Source: Streptomyces sp. RB17 (GTDB lineage: Bacteria; Actinomycetota; Actinomycetes; Streptomycetales; Streptomycetaceae). From it: 64,000 nt of DNA. Numbering within the stretch: position 1 is the first letter of the stretch; each line of letters begins with the position of its first letter. Under the pieces are notes generated by a model. That model made no database searches, was not told the DNA's origin, and saw nothing but the letters and a program-made list of their open reading frames with translations. The stretch covers positions 496,001 through 560,000 of the forward strand of contig NZ_WEGL01000007.1 in NCBI RefSeq assembly GCF_009604455.1. The letters run 5' to 3'. The position numbers and the translations under genes are program-made. Shown one piece after another: positions 23,178 through 30,844 of the stretch.

Positions 23178-23534
23178 TTGCACACCATCCGTGTTGAGAC
23201 CTCCGCCGCGACGATCCTCCTCACCGAGGCCCCGGAGCCGAAGGTCCGCGACCGGCAGACGGGCGAGATCGCCAAGGACGCGAACAGCGGTGAGGCCCTG
23301 ATGACGATCGGCGTCGTCTACATCGAGGACGGCGAGTCGTCGCTGATCAAGGTCACCGTTCCGGAGGGCGGCATCTCCGAGGGGCTGACCCTCGGGGCGC
23401 CGGTCTCGCTCCCGGGGTTGGTCGCCCGTCCGTGGGAGTCCGTGTTCAACGGGCAGCAGCGCCACGGCATCGCCTACCGGGCTGCCGCCGTCACGCCGGC
23501 CGCCTTCCCGGTCGCCAGCGGGGCCGCTGCCTGA
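23178..23534 (+). CDS. Conserved AICE protein, first gene of the transfer operon
   Basis: 118 aa from a TTG preceded by AGGGGAAC. Begins HTIRVETSAATILLTEAPEPKVRDRQTGEIAKDA, then MTIGVVYIEDGESSLIKVTVPEGG: a small beta-barrel-like protein. It is found in many Streptomyces and plasmid transfer regions directly upstream of the FtsK-type gene, with which it overlaps by one base (TGATG). Role unknown; perhaps single-strand DNA or pump accessory. Confidence 0.75.
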   Translation: MHTIRVETSAATILLTEAPEPKVRDRQTGEIAKDANSGEALMTIGVVYIEDGESSLIKVTVPEGGISEGLTLGAPVSLPGLVARPWESVFNGQQRHGIAYRAAAVTPAAFPVASGAAA

Positions 23535-24910
23535 TGGCCGACCTGACGACGCTCCTGGAGGTGGGTGGCCCCCTCGCCGCGCTCGGCGGCGGGGCCGCCT
23601 ACACCCGGGCCAAGCATCCGGCGGTGTACTGGTCCGCGGTCGGCCTGCCGATATCCACGGCTCGGCTGCTCGGCTCGTACAGCTCGGTCATGGAAGCGTG
23701 CGGCCTGACCGTGGCGCCCTCCCGGCTCCGGGTCCTCGCCGTCAAGGCCACGACCAACCGTGAGGTCCGGCCCGTACCGCCCCGCCGGGGACTCATCCGG
23801 CCCACCTCGACCGGTCTCCGGATCCGGCTGAGGCTCGCGCCGGGGCAGGAGCCGGCCGACGTCGCCGCCTCGGCGGAACGGCTGCGGCACGCGTGGGGTG
23901 TGCACGCCGTGTACGTCACGACCGTCAAGCCGGGCGTGGTTGAACTGCGGCTGGTCGGCTACGACGTACTACGGCGGGTACGGATGCCCCGCAAGGTCGC
24001 GGACGGCCCTCTCAAGGTGCCGGTCGCGCTGCGGGAAGACGCCATGCCGTTCGTCCGGGACTACCGCACCATCCCGCACCAACTCACCCTCGGTGCCACC
24101 CTGTCCGGCAAGTCCATGTACCTGCGCCACCTGATCGCCGGACTCGCCCGGCAGCCCGTCGCCCTGGTCGGCATCGACTGCAAGCGGGGAGTGGAGCTGG
24201 CACCCTTCGCCGCTCGGCTCTCGGCGCTGGCCACCGACCCGGAGCAGGCGGCCGAACTGCTGCCCGTGCTGGTCAAGGAAATGGAGGACCGATACGACCT
24301 GATCAAGGCCCGGCAGGGGATCGCGCCGGACACGCCGGACGAGGAGATCACGTCCGACGTATGGGGCCTGCCCGAGAAGCAACGCCCGATGCCCATCGTG
24401 CTGTTCGTGGACGAGGTGGCCGAGCTGTTCCTGGTCGCCACGAAGAAGGATGAGGAACGCCGGGACGAGATGGTCACCCAGCTCATCCGCCTTGCCCAGC
24501 TCGGCCGTGCCGCCGGCATCTACCTGGAGGTGTGCGGGCAGCGCTTCGGTGCCGAGCTCGGCAAGGGCGCCACCATGCTCCGGGCCCAGCTCACCGGGCG
24601 TGTCTGCCACCGCGTGAACGACGAAGCCTCCGCCAAGATGGCGCTCGGCGACATCGCCCCCGAAGCGGTCCATGCCGCCTGCGCCATCGCCCCTGAGCGG
24701 CCCGGCCTCGCCGTGGCCGGTGACACCTCCGGCGGCTGGTCCCGCATCCGCACGCCGTACCTCTCCCTCGGCGCCGCTGCCGAGACCTGCCGCGAGTCGG
24801 CGCACCTGGTGCCCGACCTGCCCGCACTCAAGCCCTTCCGGCCCGACGTGCCCCTACGGCCGGTCGAACCCCCGGTCTCGCTGGTCAAGCCGCGCCCGGT
24901 GACCGACTGA
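23534..24910 (+). CDS. FtsK/SpoIIIE-type DNA translocase (TraB/TraSA-like)
   Basis: 458 aa. This is the single pump that moves double-stranded DNA between mycelia during AICE transfer. One or two hydrophobic segments are near the N-terminus (VGGPLAALGGGAAYT and around WSAVGLPISTARLLG). The motor domain has Walker A GATLSGKSMY (about 190) and Walker B MPIVLFVDEVAE (about 291), then EVCGQRFGAELGKGATMLRAQL typical of this family. The C-terminus is Pro/Arg-rich, where relatives carry a DNA-recognition helix. First-base overlap with the preceding gene. Confidence 0.9.
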   Translation: MADLTTLLEVGGPLAALGGGAAYTRAKHPAVYWSAVGLPISTARLLGSYSSVMEACGLTVAPSRLRVLAVKATTNREVRPVPPRRGLIRPTSTGLRIRLRLAPGQEPADVAASAERLRHAWGVHAVYVTTVKPGVVELRLVGYDVLRRVRMPRKVADGPLKVPVALREDAMPFVRDYRTIPHQLTLGATLSGKSMYLRHLIAGLARQPVALVGIDCKRGVELAPFAARLSALATDPEQAAELLPVLVKEMEDRYDLIKARQGIAPDTPDEEITSDVWGLPEKQRPMPIVLFVDEVAELFLVATKKDEERRDEMVTQLIRLAQLGRAAGIYLEVCGQRFGAELGKGATMLRAQLTGRVCHRVNDEASAKMALGDIAPEAVHAACAIAPERPGLAVAGDTSGGWSRIRTPYLSLGAAAETCRESAHLVPDLPALKPFRPDVPLRPVEPPVSLVKPRPVTD

Positions 24911-24993
24911 CCTTCGTTCCAACCCGGTCGGCGTGACCGCCTCACGCCACGTCCCTACCCCTCCCATGCCCGAACCCGAAAAGGAGCCGCAGC

Positions 24994-25620
24994 ATGCGCG
25001 CCCACCTGGCCCGCGTCGACGCGGTACTCGTCCAAGCGGTCATCGCCGCCGCGCTGTCCTTCGCCCACCTGCACGACATCGCCTCGGCCGCCGGGCAGGC
25101 CGGGTGGAAAGCATGGGCCTACCCGATCAGCGTCGACCTGCTGCTCGTCGCCGCCTGGCGTCGACTCCGGACCGGCGACACGAAAGCCGCCGGATGGTGC
25201 TGGTTCGTCGTCGCGCTCACCGCTTCCCTCGGCGCCAACGTCGCCACCGCCGGACTCCTCGACATGCACCAGGTGCCGGCATGGCTCCGCATTCTCGTCG
25301 CGGGCTGGCCCGCGGTCGCCTTTCTCGGGGGCACTCTCCTCGCCCACACCGCACCCAAGCCACAAGCCGACACCGACGAACGTGTCATCGAGAACCAGGA
25401 GGACGACACCGAACCCGTCCCTGAGGCACCCGCCCAACCGGCCGTCGAGGCACCACCGGAACGCCCTGCCGTGCCCGTCCCTGCCGCCCTCGTCGAACAC
25501 GCCCGCAAGGTCGCCGCCGTACATCACGCCCGTACCGGCGCCCCGATCGACACCCCGACCCTCCGCACCCGCCTCGGCGTTCCGGCCCCCATGGCCGAAG
25601 CCATCGCCGCCCAGCTCTGA
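24994..25620 (+). CDS. DUF2637 spread protein (SpdA-like)
   Basis: 208 aa with three or four hydrophobic helices in the first 125 residues (VQAVIAAALSFAHLHDIA, WAYPISVDLLLVAAW, WCWFVVALTASLGANVATA, LVAGWPAVAFLGGTLLA), the DUF2637 pattern. The remainder is an acidic Pro-rich linker and a C-terminal helical domain (TPTLRTRLGVPAPMAEAIAAQL). Such membrane proteins help spread the element inside the recipient mycelium. Strong AAGGAG before the ATG. Confidence 0.85.
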   Translation: MRAHLARVDAVLVQAVIAAALSFAHLHDIASAAGQAGWKAWAYPISVDLLLVAAWRRLRTGDTKAAGWCWFVVALTASLGANVATAGLLDMHQVPAWLRILVAGWPAVAFLGGTLLAHTAPKPQADTDERVIENQEDDTEPVPEAPAQPAVEAPPERPAVPVPAALVEHARKVAAVHHARTGAPIDTPTLRTRLGVPAPMAEAIAAQL

Positions 25621-25642
25621 AGGCGGGCCCTGTCCGGAGGCT

Positions 25643-25825
25643 TTACCGCTTCCGCAACACTCGCCGCGTTCCGACAACGGCCGAAACGATCAGCACCTCA
25701 AGGCAGCACATGGTGATGACGGTGCCCCAGGACTCGCCCAACCACCACCTTCCCCCAACACACGCGAGCCCAAGTACCAAAGCGGCCGAACCGAAGGCGG
25801 CCAGCCGCCGCGCCCCTTGTGACAT
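25643..25825 (-). CDS. Possible small membrane protein
   Basis: 60 aa with two hydrophobic segments (LAAFGSAALVLGLACVGG and VITMCCLEVLIVSAVVG) and a basic end (RRVLRKR). It is antisense to the transfer operon direction and lacks a clear ribosome site, so it may not be expressed. Confidence 0.35.
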   Translation of the reverse strand: MSQGARRLAAFGSAALVLGLACVGGRWWLGESWGTVITMCCLEVLIVSAVVGTRRVLRKR

Positions 25826-25886
25826 GCCGCCTGTCTACACGCCCTCGCACCCCTTGGGTGAGCAATCAATGAAAAGGAGATCATCC

Positions 25887-26078
25887 GTGACCGCCAACCG
25901 CCGCTTCCGCGACGTCACCCGCATCGGCCCCGTCCAGGTCGGCACCGCCTACGACAACCGGGGCCGCGAGAAGCACACCGCCGCCTGCACCGCCCCGCGC
26001 TGCGGCTTCGCCGCCGACTACGACAGCCGCGCCGCCGCCGAACTCGCGGCCCGCACGCACCGCTGCCCCGTCCGCTGA
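25887..26078 (+). CDS. Mobile-element transfer protein (small Cys/His protein)
   Basis: 63 aa from a GTG ten bases after AAAGGAG (an ATG at 25869 is an alternative). The sequence FRDVTRIGPVQVGTAYDNRG is followed by CTAPRCGFAADYDSRAAAELAARTHRC, with cysteines and a histidine arranged like a small zinc ribbon. Homologues are annotated as mobile element transfer proteins in Streptomyces. It is part of the spread gene group. Confidence 0.7.
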   Translation: MTANRRFRDVTRIGPVQVGTAYDNRGREKHTAACTAPRCGFAADYDSRAAAELAARTHRCPVR

Positions 26079-26094
26079 AAGGACTTCGCACACC

Positions 26095-26289
26095 GTGACC
26101 GTCAGCCTGCCGCTGGTCTTCGTCCTCGGCTTCTTCGCCTGGGGAGCGGTCAAGTTCCTCGGCGTTCGTCCGTGGATCGTCGTCCTGATCGCCCTCTTCG
26201 GCTTCTGGCTCTCGCACACCTTCCTGGCCCCGGCCATTGAGTCCGGCACGCGTTCCGGCGTGAGCGTCATAAACGGCACACATGACTAG
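26095..26289 (+). CDS. Small membrane spread protein (SpdB/SpdD-like)
   Basis: 64 aa, GTG start after GAAAGGA. Two hydrophobic helices (VSLPLVFVLGFFAWGAVKFL and WIVVLIALFGFWLSHTFLA) leave a short polar tail. Position and size match spread genes of other AICEs. The operator-like GACTAGACGAGTAG overlaps its stop region. Confidence 0.65.
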   Translation: MTVSLPLVFVLGFFAWGAVKFLGVRPWIVVLIALFGFWLSHTFLAPAIESGTRSGVSVINGTHD

Positions 26290-26297
26290 ACGAGTAG
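26284..26297 (+). promoter_or_regulatory. Operator half-site before the third spread gene
   Basis: GACTAGACGAGTAGATAAGGAGG shares TAGACGAGTAGATA with the site at 23151-23166. It lies right before the ribosome site of the gene at 26314. Confidence 0.45.
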
Positions 26298-26313
26298 ATA
26301 AGGAGGGCTAGCT

Positions 26314-26559
26314 GTGTTCTTGCCCAAGTACCCCGACAGCCCGACTCCGCCGGCCACGCACACTCACACCCCGGCCGAACCGGCCCCCGACCGGCGTTCG
26401 CTGCCGTCCCTGTCCATCGACAACAAGACGATCGCGACCGTGATCGTCGGCGGCGTCGTCCTCACCGCGCTCCTGGCAGCCGTCGCCGTCACGGCCATAT
26501 CGGTGGCCGTCGCCGCCGTGGTCCTGCGCTCCCTGCTCCGCGAGCAGCACCGCCGCTGA
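26314..26559 (+). CDS. Small membrane spread protein (SpdD-like)
   Basis: 81 aa, GTG start after AAGGAGGG. A polar Pro/Thr/His N-terminus (SPTPPATHTHTPAEPAP), then a single long hydrophobic helix (IATVIVGGVVLTALLAAVAVTAI SVAVAAVVL in sequence) and a basic tail. SpdD-type proteins of this layout follow transfer genes in Streptomyces plasmids. Confidence 0.7.
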   Translation: MFLPKYPDSPTPPATHTHTPAEPAPDRRSLPSLSIDNKTIATVIVGGVVLTALLAAVAVTAISVAVAAVVLRSLLREQHRR

Positions 26560-26660
26560 AGAACAGCGCCCGACGCCCGGGGCGGCCCGATACCGCCAAG
26601 CATCCGCCGCCCCGGGCTCCCTCCCTCCCGACCGAACCAGTCAGTCAGAAGGAGACCGCC

Positions 26661-28007
26661 ATCTTCACCCGCGCCACCCCGCCCCCGATCCCAGAACTCG
26701 CAAGGCTGGCCGAACACGGCACCCTGCCCGGTATCCTCCGGCAGCTCTCCGGCCTCGGCGGCTGCACCCACCCGATCCGCCTCGACGGCCACCGCACCGA
26801 GTACGACATCGACACCACCACCGGTGAGATCGGCCGCGTCCTCCATCACCTCGACTCGACCGCCCTCCCCGCCAGCCAACTCCTGGTCCGCTGCAACAAC
26901 CGCCGCACCACCCGCTGCCCGGCCTGCGCGGAGGTCTACCGCCGCGACACCTTCCACCTCATCACCGCCGGACTGCGCGGAGGCAAGGGCACCCCGGAAC
27001 AGGTCGCCGCACACCCCCGCGTCTTCGCCACCTTCACCGCCCCCGGCTTCGGACCGGTCCACAACCGCCGCACCGACGGCCGCCCCTGCCGCTGCGGCAC
27101 CCTCCACGACCAGGACGACGACGCCCTTGGCACCCCGCTCGCCCCGGACACCTACGACTACGAAGCGGCCGTCCTCTGGAACGCCCATGCCGGGCAGCTC
27201 TGGCGGCGCTTTTCCGTCTACCTGTGCCGGGAGGTGGCAAAGCGAGCGGGCCTGTCACAGCGGCGTTTCCGCGAGCACGCGCGCGTGTCCTTCGCCAAAG
27301 TCGCCGAGTACCAAAAGCGCGGAGCCGTCCACTTCCACGCGGTCATCCGCCTCGACGGTCCCGGCGGCGGAGACACCCCGCCCCCGCCCTGGGCAACGGC
27401 CGAACTCCTCACCGACGCCATTCGGGCATCCGTTGCCAGGGTCCGCATCGACGGCCCGGTCATCGACGGCCGCGCCCACACCTTCACCTTCGGCCGCCAG
27501 CTCGACGTCCGCACCATCCGCTCCGCCGACTTCAACGACGGCCAGGAGCTGACCGAGCGGGCCGTAGCGGCGTACATCGCCAAGTACGCCACCAAGGGAG
27601 CCGAGACCGCGACGGGTGCCCTCGACCGCCCGCTGAAGTTCGCCGCCGAACTCGCCCAGCTCGACATCAGCGACCACGCGCGCCGCCTCATCCGAACGGC
27701 CTGGACCCTCGGCGCGCGCAAGGACCTGGAACACCTCCGCCTGCGCGCCTGGGCCCACATGCTCGGCTTCCGCGGCCACTTCTCCACCAAGTCCCGCCGC
27801 TACTCCACGACCCTCGGCGCCCTCCGCGACGCCCGTGCCGAGTGGCGCCGAGCACAGGCGGCGGCACCCAACGGCCCGGAGATCGAGACGACGTACGTCC
27901 TCGCCCACTGGGTGTTCGCCGGCACCGGCCTGTCCGACGCCGAAGCCTGGCTTGCCGCCTCCCTCGAACCCGCTCCCGGAACGGAAGGAGAGCCCACGCA
28001 TGGCTGA
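26661..28007 (+). CDS. Rolling-circle replication initiator, RepSA-like
   Basis: 448 aa read from an ATC start that follows AAGGAG by six bases. The N-terminal zinc-ribbon-like part has CNNRRTTRCPACAEVYRRD. The HUH-type motif is visible as KRGAVHFHAVIRLDG (His-x-His with hydrophobics), and the catalytic Tyr probably lies in VAAYIAKYATKGAE. With a standard start codon the gene could only begin at 27234 and would lose these N-terminal motifs, so the ATC start or a mutated ATG is the sensible reading. It lies after the spread genes and overlaps xis by 8 bases. Confidence 0.8.
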   Translation: MFTRATPPPIPELARLAEHGTLPGILRQLSGLGGCTHPIRLDGHRTEYDIDTTTGEIGRVLHHLDSTALPASQLLVRCNNRRTTRCPACAEVYRRDTFHLITAGLRGGKGTPEQVAAHPRVFATFTAPGFGPVHNRRTDGRPCRCGTLHDQDDDALGTPLAPDTYDYEAAVLWNAHAGQLWRRFSVYLCREVAKRAGLSQRRFREHARVSFAKVAEYQKRGAVHFHAVIRLDGPGGGDTPPPPWATAELLTDAIRASVARVRIDGPVIDGRAHTFTFGRQLDVRTIRSADFNDGQELTERAVAAYIAKYATKGAETATGALDRPLKFAAELAQLDISDHARRLIRTAWTLGARKDLEHLRLRAWAHMLGFRGHFSTKSRRYSTTLGALRDARAEWRRAQAAAPNGPEIETTYVLAHWVFAGTGLSDAEAWLAASLEPAPGTEGEPTHG

Positions 28008-28239
28008 TCGACGCCGCGCCTCTGTCGAAGTAGCCCCCGCACCGCGCGCCCTGCCGACGCGGTTCCTAACTCCTGACGACCTGGTGGAGATGTTCGAGCT
28101 GCCTAGTGTCGAGACGGTTTACCAGTGGCGTCGTAAGCGCACCGGCCCTCGTGGCTTCCGGGTCGGCCGGCACCTTCGATTCGATCCGGAAGACGTACGC
28201 GCTTGGGTGGAGTCCCAGATCAAGAGGGTCGCTGCCTGA
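28000..28239 (+). CDS. Excisionase / MerR-like helix-turn-helix protein (Xis)
   Basis: 79 aa, ATG start after GGAAGGAG. Winged-helix pattern TRFLTPDDLVEMFELPSVETVYQWRRKRTGPRGFRVGRHLRFDPEDVRAWVES, typical of AICE excisionases that bend att DNA for excision. It lies between rep and int, overlapping both (1 base with int), so rep-xis-int are co-expressed, as in pSAM2. Confidence 0.88.
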   Translation: MADRRRASVEVAPAPRALPTRFLTPDDLVEMFELPSVETVYQWRRKRTGPRGFRVGRHLRFDPEDVRAWVESQIKRVAA

Positions 28240-29474
28240 TGGCCGGACACATCCAAGATCGCTGGTACAAGGAAGAGAAGGGCCCGGACGGTAAGACTCG
28301 CAAGGCCAAGACCGAGCGCTATGGCACGGGCATGCGCTACCGCGCCCGCTACGTCGGCCCGGACGGCACCGAGAAGTCCAAGAGTTTCCCCGACCGTCAG
28401 AAGCGGCTCGCCGAACAGTGGCTGGCGCAGACCGAAGCGGACATGGCGCGGGGACAGTACATCGACCCCCGCGCGGCCCGGATCACTTTCCAGCAGTACG
28501 CCGAGAAGTGGGTGACCCACGCGCCGGACCCGAACACGCAGGCCTCGATGGAGTCGCAGCTTCGGTTGCACGCCTACCCGGACCTGGGTTCGCGCCCTCT
28601 CGGCTCGTTCCAGCCCGCTCACATCCGTGATTGGGTGCGGCAGCTCCAAGAGAACGGCGTCCGTGGCTCGTATGCCCGGACGATCTACTCCAACGTGCGC
28701 GCCGCCCTCAGCGCGGCCGTGGATGACGGGCACCTTCCCCGGAACCCGTGCGCCGCCCGCTCAGTCCGTCCACCGTCTGTGGACAACAAGCGCGTCGTGC
28801 CTTGGACGCCGGAACGGGTCTTCGCCGTCCGGGCCGGCATGCCCGAGAGGTACCAAGCCATGGTCGACCTGGGCGGCGGCTGCGGCCTTCGACAGGGCGA
28901 GATCCTGGGCGTGGCCGTCGACACGCTCGACTTCGAGTCGGACACCCTCCACGTGGTCCAGCAGCTCAAGCTGAGCCGCAGCAAGCCGGTCTTCGCCCCG
29001 CCGAAGGGTGGCAAGCTCCGGGACGTACCGCTCCCCGGTCCGGTCGCTGACGTCCTCCGCGCCCACATGAAGCGATTCCCGCCGGTCGAGATCACCTTGC
29101 CGTGGAAGGTGGCGGACGGGCCTCCGGTGACCAAGCGGCTGATCTTCACCGGACCGCGCGGCGGGCACGTCTGGCGTACGTCGCTCAACGAGGAGGTGTG
29201 GAAGCGGGCCCTCGCCTCGGCCGGCGTGATCCCTGAGCGGAAGCCGGGCGGGTCGTACGCCGAGTCCCGCGAGAACGGCATGCACGCCCTCCGCCACTTC
29301 TACGCCTCGGTGCTCCTGGACGCGGGAGAGAACATCAAGGCCCTCGCCGAGTACCTCGGCCACTCTGACCCCGGCCTGACCCTGCGCGTGTACGCGCACC
29401 TCATGCCGTCCAGCCAGGAGCGCACCCGCAAGGCCGTGGCCGCCGTCTTCAGCGGCGAAATAGCCGGTGTCTGA
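28239..29474 (+). CDS. Tyrosine-family site-specific integrase
   Basis: 411 aa. N-terminal arm-binding and core-binding domains (about 1-170) are followed by the catalytic domain with Arg (GGGCGLRQGEILG), the H-x-x-R box (MHALRHFYASVLL), the second His (LAEYLGHSDP) and the nucleophile Tyr (LTLRVYAHLMP). It recombines attP with the chromosomal attB, here inferred to be the 3' end of gpm, 430 bp away. Only this integrase is present, so it must serve the 21-bp repeats. Confidence 0.92.
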   Translation: MAGHIQDRWYKEEKGPDGKTRKAKTERYGTGMRYRARYVGPDGTEKSKSFPDRQKRLAEQWLAQTEADMARGQYIDPRAARITFQQYAEKWVTHAPDPNTQASMESQLRLHAYPDLGSRPLGSFQPAHIRDWVRQLQENGVRGSYARTIYSNVRAALSAAVDDGHLPRNPCAARSVRPPSVDNKRVVPWTPERVFAVRAGMPERYQAMVDLGGGCGLRQGEILGVAVDTLDFESDTLHVVQQLKLSRSKPVFAPPKGGKLRDVPLPGPVADVLRAHMKRFPPVEITLPWKVADGPPVTKRLIFTGPRGGHVWRTSLNEEVWKRALASAGVIPERKPGGSYAESRENGMHALRHFYASVLLDAGENIKALAEYLGHSDPGLTLRVYAHLMPSSQERTRKAVAAVFSGEIAGV

Positions 29475-29523
29475 GACGGCTCAGACACTTACGCTCCTGA
29501 TCAGAAACGGGAGGGGAAGAGGG

Positions 29524-29805
29524 ATGGCGGTCAAGTACTTCACGTTGGTCTGCGACGACGTGCCCCACGAGGTGGTGCTCGTCCACCCGGGTGCCTGTCC
29601 GCTCGATGTAGCCCAGGTTGTACGCCGGATGACTGGACTGAGCCTCTGGCGTAGCAAGGTGCTGGTGGATCAAGCCCCTGTCGTGATTCTCGACCGCATT
29701 CCGGAAGAGACCGCCGAGAGAGCGGTCGCGGCCCTGCGCGATGCAGGAGGGCAGGCAGAGCTGAGGCAGCAGCCGAAACCGCACTCCCCCGGCCCTGTCT
29801 CCTGA
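29524..29805 (+). CDS. Small protein with L7/L12-like C-terminal domain
   Basis: 93 aa, strong GGGAGGGG 12 bases before the ATG. The first part is VKYFTLVCDDVPHEVVLVH (strands). The end, VLVDQAPVVILDRIPEETAERAVAALRDAGGQAELRQ, follows the bL12 C-terminal pattern (VxxxPxxVxxxxxKEEAExxKxxLExAGAxVEL). It sits between int and attR. The gene at 17030 has another part of the same fold. Function unknown; a ribosome- or stalk-linked role is speculation. Confidence 0.6.
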   Translation: MAVKYFTLVCDDVPHEVVLVHPGACPLDVAQVVRRMTGLSLWRSKVLVDQAPVVILDRIPEETAERAVAALRDAGGQAELRQQPKPHSPGPVS

Positions 29806-29823
29806 CAGCCCGGTCGAGCAGCT

Positions 29824-29842
29824 CACGGCCCAGAGACGGCCC
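29824..29842. promoter_or_regulatory. ACGGCCC doublet beside attR, candidate integrase arm site
   Basis: CACGGCCCAGAGACGGCCCC matches the copies at about 13643-13663 (near attL), 16738-16757 and 17391-17411. The attL- and attR-side copies are in the same orientation and would flank the core in the circular form. Confidence 0.5.
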
Positions 29843-29854
29843 CAGCGCAGCAAC

Positions 29855-29893
29855 AAGCCCCCTACTAGCGAAGAAAACGCAGGTAGGGGGCTT
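29855..29893 (-). terminator. Element-borne terminator for gpm
   Basis: AAGCCCCCTAC...GTAGGGGGCTT, loop GAAGAAAACG-like. It stands 11 bp from the attR core, as does its counterpart at 13469-13505 at attL. The element brings this hairpin, so gpm keeps a terminator after integration. Confidence 0.8.
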
Positions 29894-29903
29894 ATTCGTG
29901 GGC

Positions 29904-29924
29904 GCTTACTTCTTCTTGCCCTGG
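29904..29924. other. attR: right 21-bp core repeat
   Basis: Identical to 13517-13537. It covers the stop codon and last codons of gpm. The gene body continues to its right. Confidence 0.85.
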
Positions 29925-30667
29925 TTCTTGACCGCCTCGATCGCCGCCGCGGCCGCCTCGGGGTCGAGGTAGCTGCCGCCGGGGGTGACCGGCTTGAAGT
30001 CGGCGTCGAGCTCGTAGACGAGGGGGATGCCCGTCGGGATGTTCAGGCCCGCGATGTCGGCGTCGGAGATGCCGTCCAGGTGCTTGACCAGCGCGCGCAG
30101 GGAGTTGCCGTGGGCCGCGACCAGGACCGTGCGGCCGGTCAGGAGGTCGGGGACGATGGCGTCGAACCAGTACGGAAGCATCCGCTGGACGACGTCCTTC
30201 AGGCACTCCGTCTTCGGGCGCAGCTCCGGCGGGAGCGTCGCGTAGCGCGGGTCGTCGAACTGGGAGAACTCGGAGTCGTCCGCGAGCGGCGGCGGCGGGG
30301 TGTCGTAGGAGCGGCGCCAGAGCATGAACTGCTCCTCGCCGAACTCGGCCAGCGTGGCCGCCTTGTCCTTGCCCTGGAGGGCGCCGTAGTGGCGCTCGTT
30401 CAGGCGCCAGCTGCGGTGGACCGGGATCCAGTGGCGGTCCGCGGCCTCGAGGGCCAGCTGGGCCGTGCGGATCGCGCGCTTCTGGAGGGACGTGTGGACC
30501 ACGTCGGGGAGAAGGTCGGCGTCCTTCAGGAGCTCGCCACCGCGGACTGCCTCCTTCTCGCCCTTCTCGTTGAGGTTGACGTCCACCCAGCCGGTGAACA
30601 GGTTCTTCGCGTTCCACTCGCTCTCGCCGTGGCGGAGGAGGATCAGCTTGTACGGTGCGTCGGCCAT
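29906..30667 (-). CDS. gpmA: 2,3-bisphosphoglycerate-dependent phosphoglycerate mutase
   Basis: 253 aa glycolytic enzyme interconverting 3- and 2-phosphoglycerate. The phospho-histidine signature LILLRHGESEWN is at residue about 12; ERHYGALQG and the second catalytic His in VLVAAHGNSLRALVKHL complete the site. The ATG at 30667 opens MADAPYKLILLRHGE. The last six codons form the element's attachment core, and the protein end (NQGKKK) is unchanged by integration. Confidence 0.95.
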   Translation of the reverse strand: MADAPYKLILLRHGESEWNAKNLFTGWVDVNLNEKGEKEAVRGGELLKDADLLPDVVHTSLQKRAIRTAQLALEAADRHWIPVHRSWRLNERHYGALQGKDKAATLAEFGEEQFMLWRRSYDTPPPPLADDSEFSQFDDPRYATLPPELRPKTECLKDVVQRMLPYWFDAIVPDLLTGRTVLVAAHGNSLRALVKHLDGISDADIAGLNIPTGIPLVYELDADFKPVTPGGSYLDPEAAAAAIEAVKNQGKKK

Positions 30668-30844
30668 GGGAAAGAGCGTAATCCACGGGTTCGCGGCCCC
30701 GCCCGGGCCGGTCGGTGGGTGGACGGTTGACGGCATCTGTTAATCGAGTGGTCGCCGGCAGACCTCGCATGTAAGTTGTGCTTACCGCTTGAGCCGCTTA
30801 CTGCGCCCACACCGGGCGCGCTTTGATCCGTGGGGGGTCTTGTC

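Larger units (their letters stand above)
13517..29924. mobile_element. Integrated actinomycete conjugative element (AICE), pSAM2-like, in the 3' end of gpm
   Basis: It is bounded by 21-bp direct repeats and carries Nudix/Pif-like immunity, GntR (KorSA-like) repressor, FtsK-type transfer ATPase, DUF2637 and other spread proteins, a RepSA-like rolling-circle initiator, Xis and a tyrosine integrase next to the right end. That is the full AICE gene set in normal order. The left 7 kb is cargo and decayed material. Use of a protein-gene 3' end instead of a tRNA gene as attachment site is the unusual feature. Confidence 0.85.
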
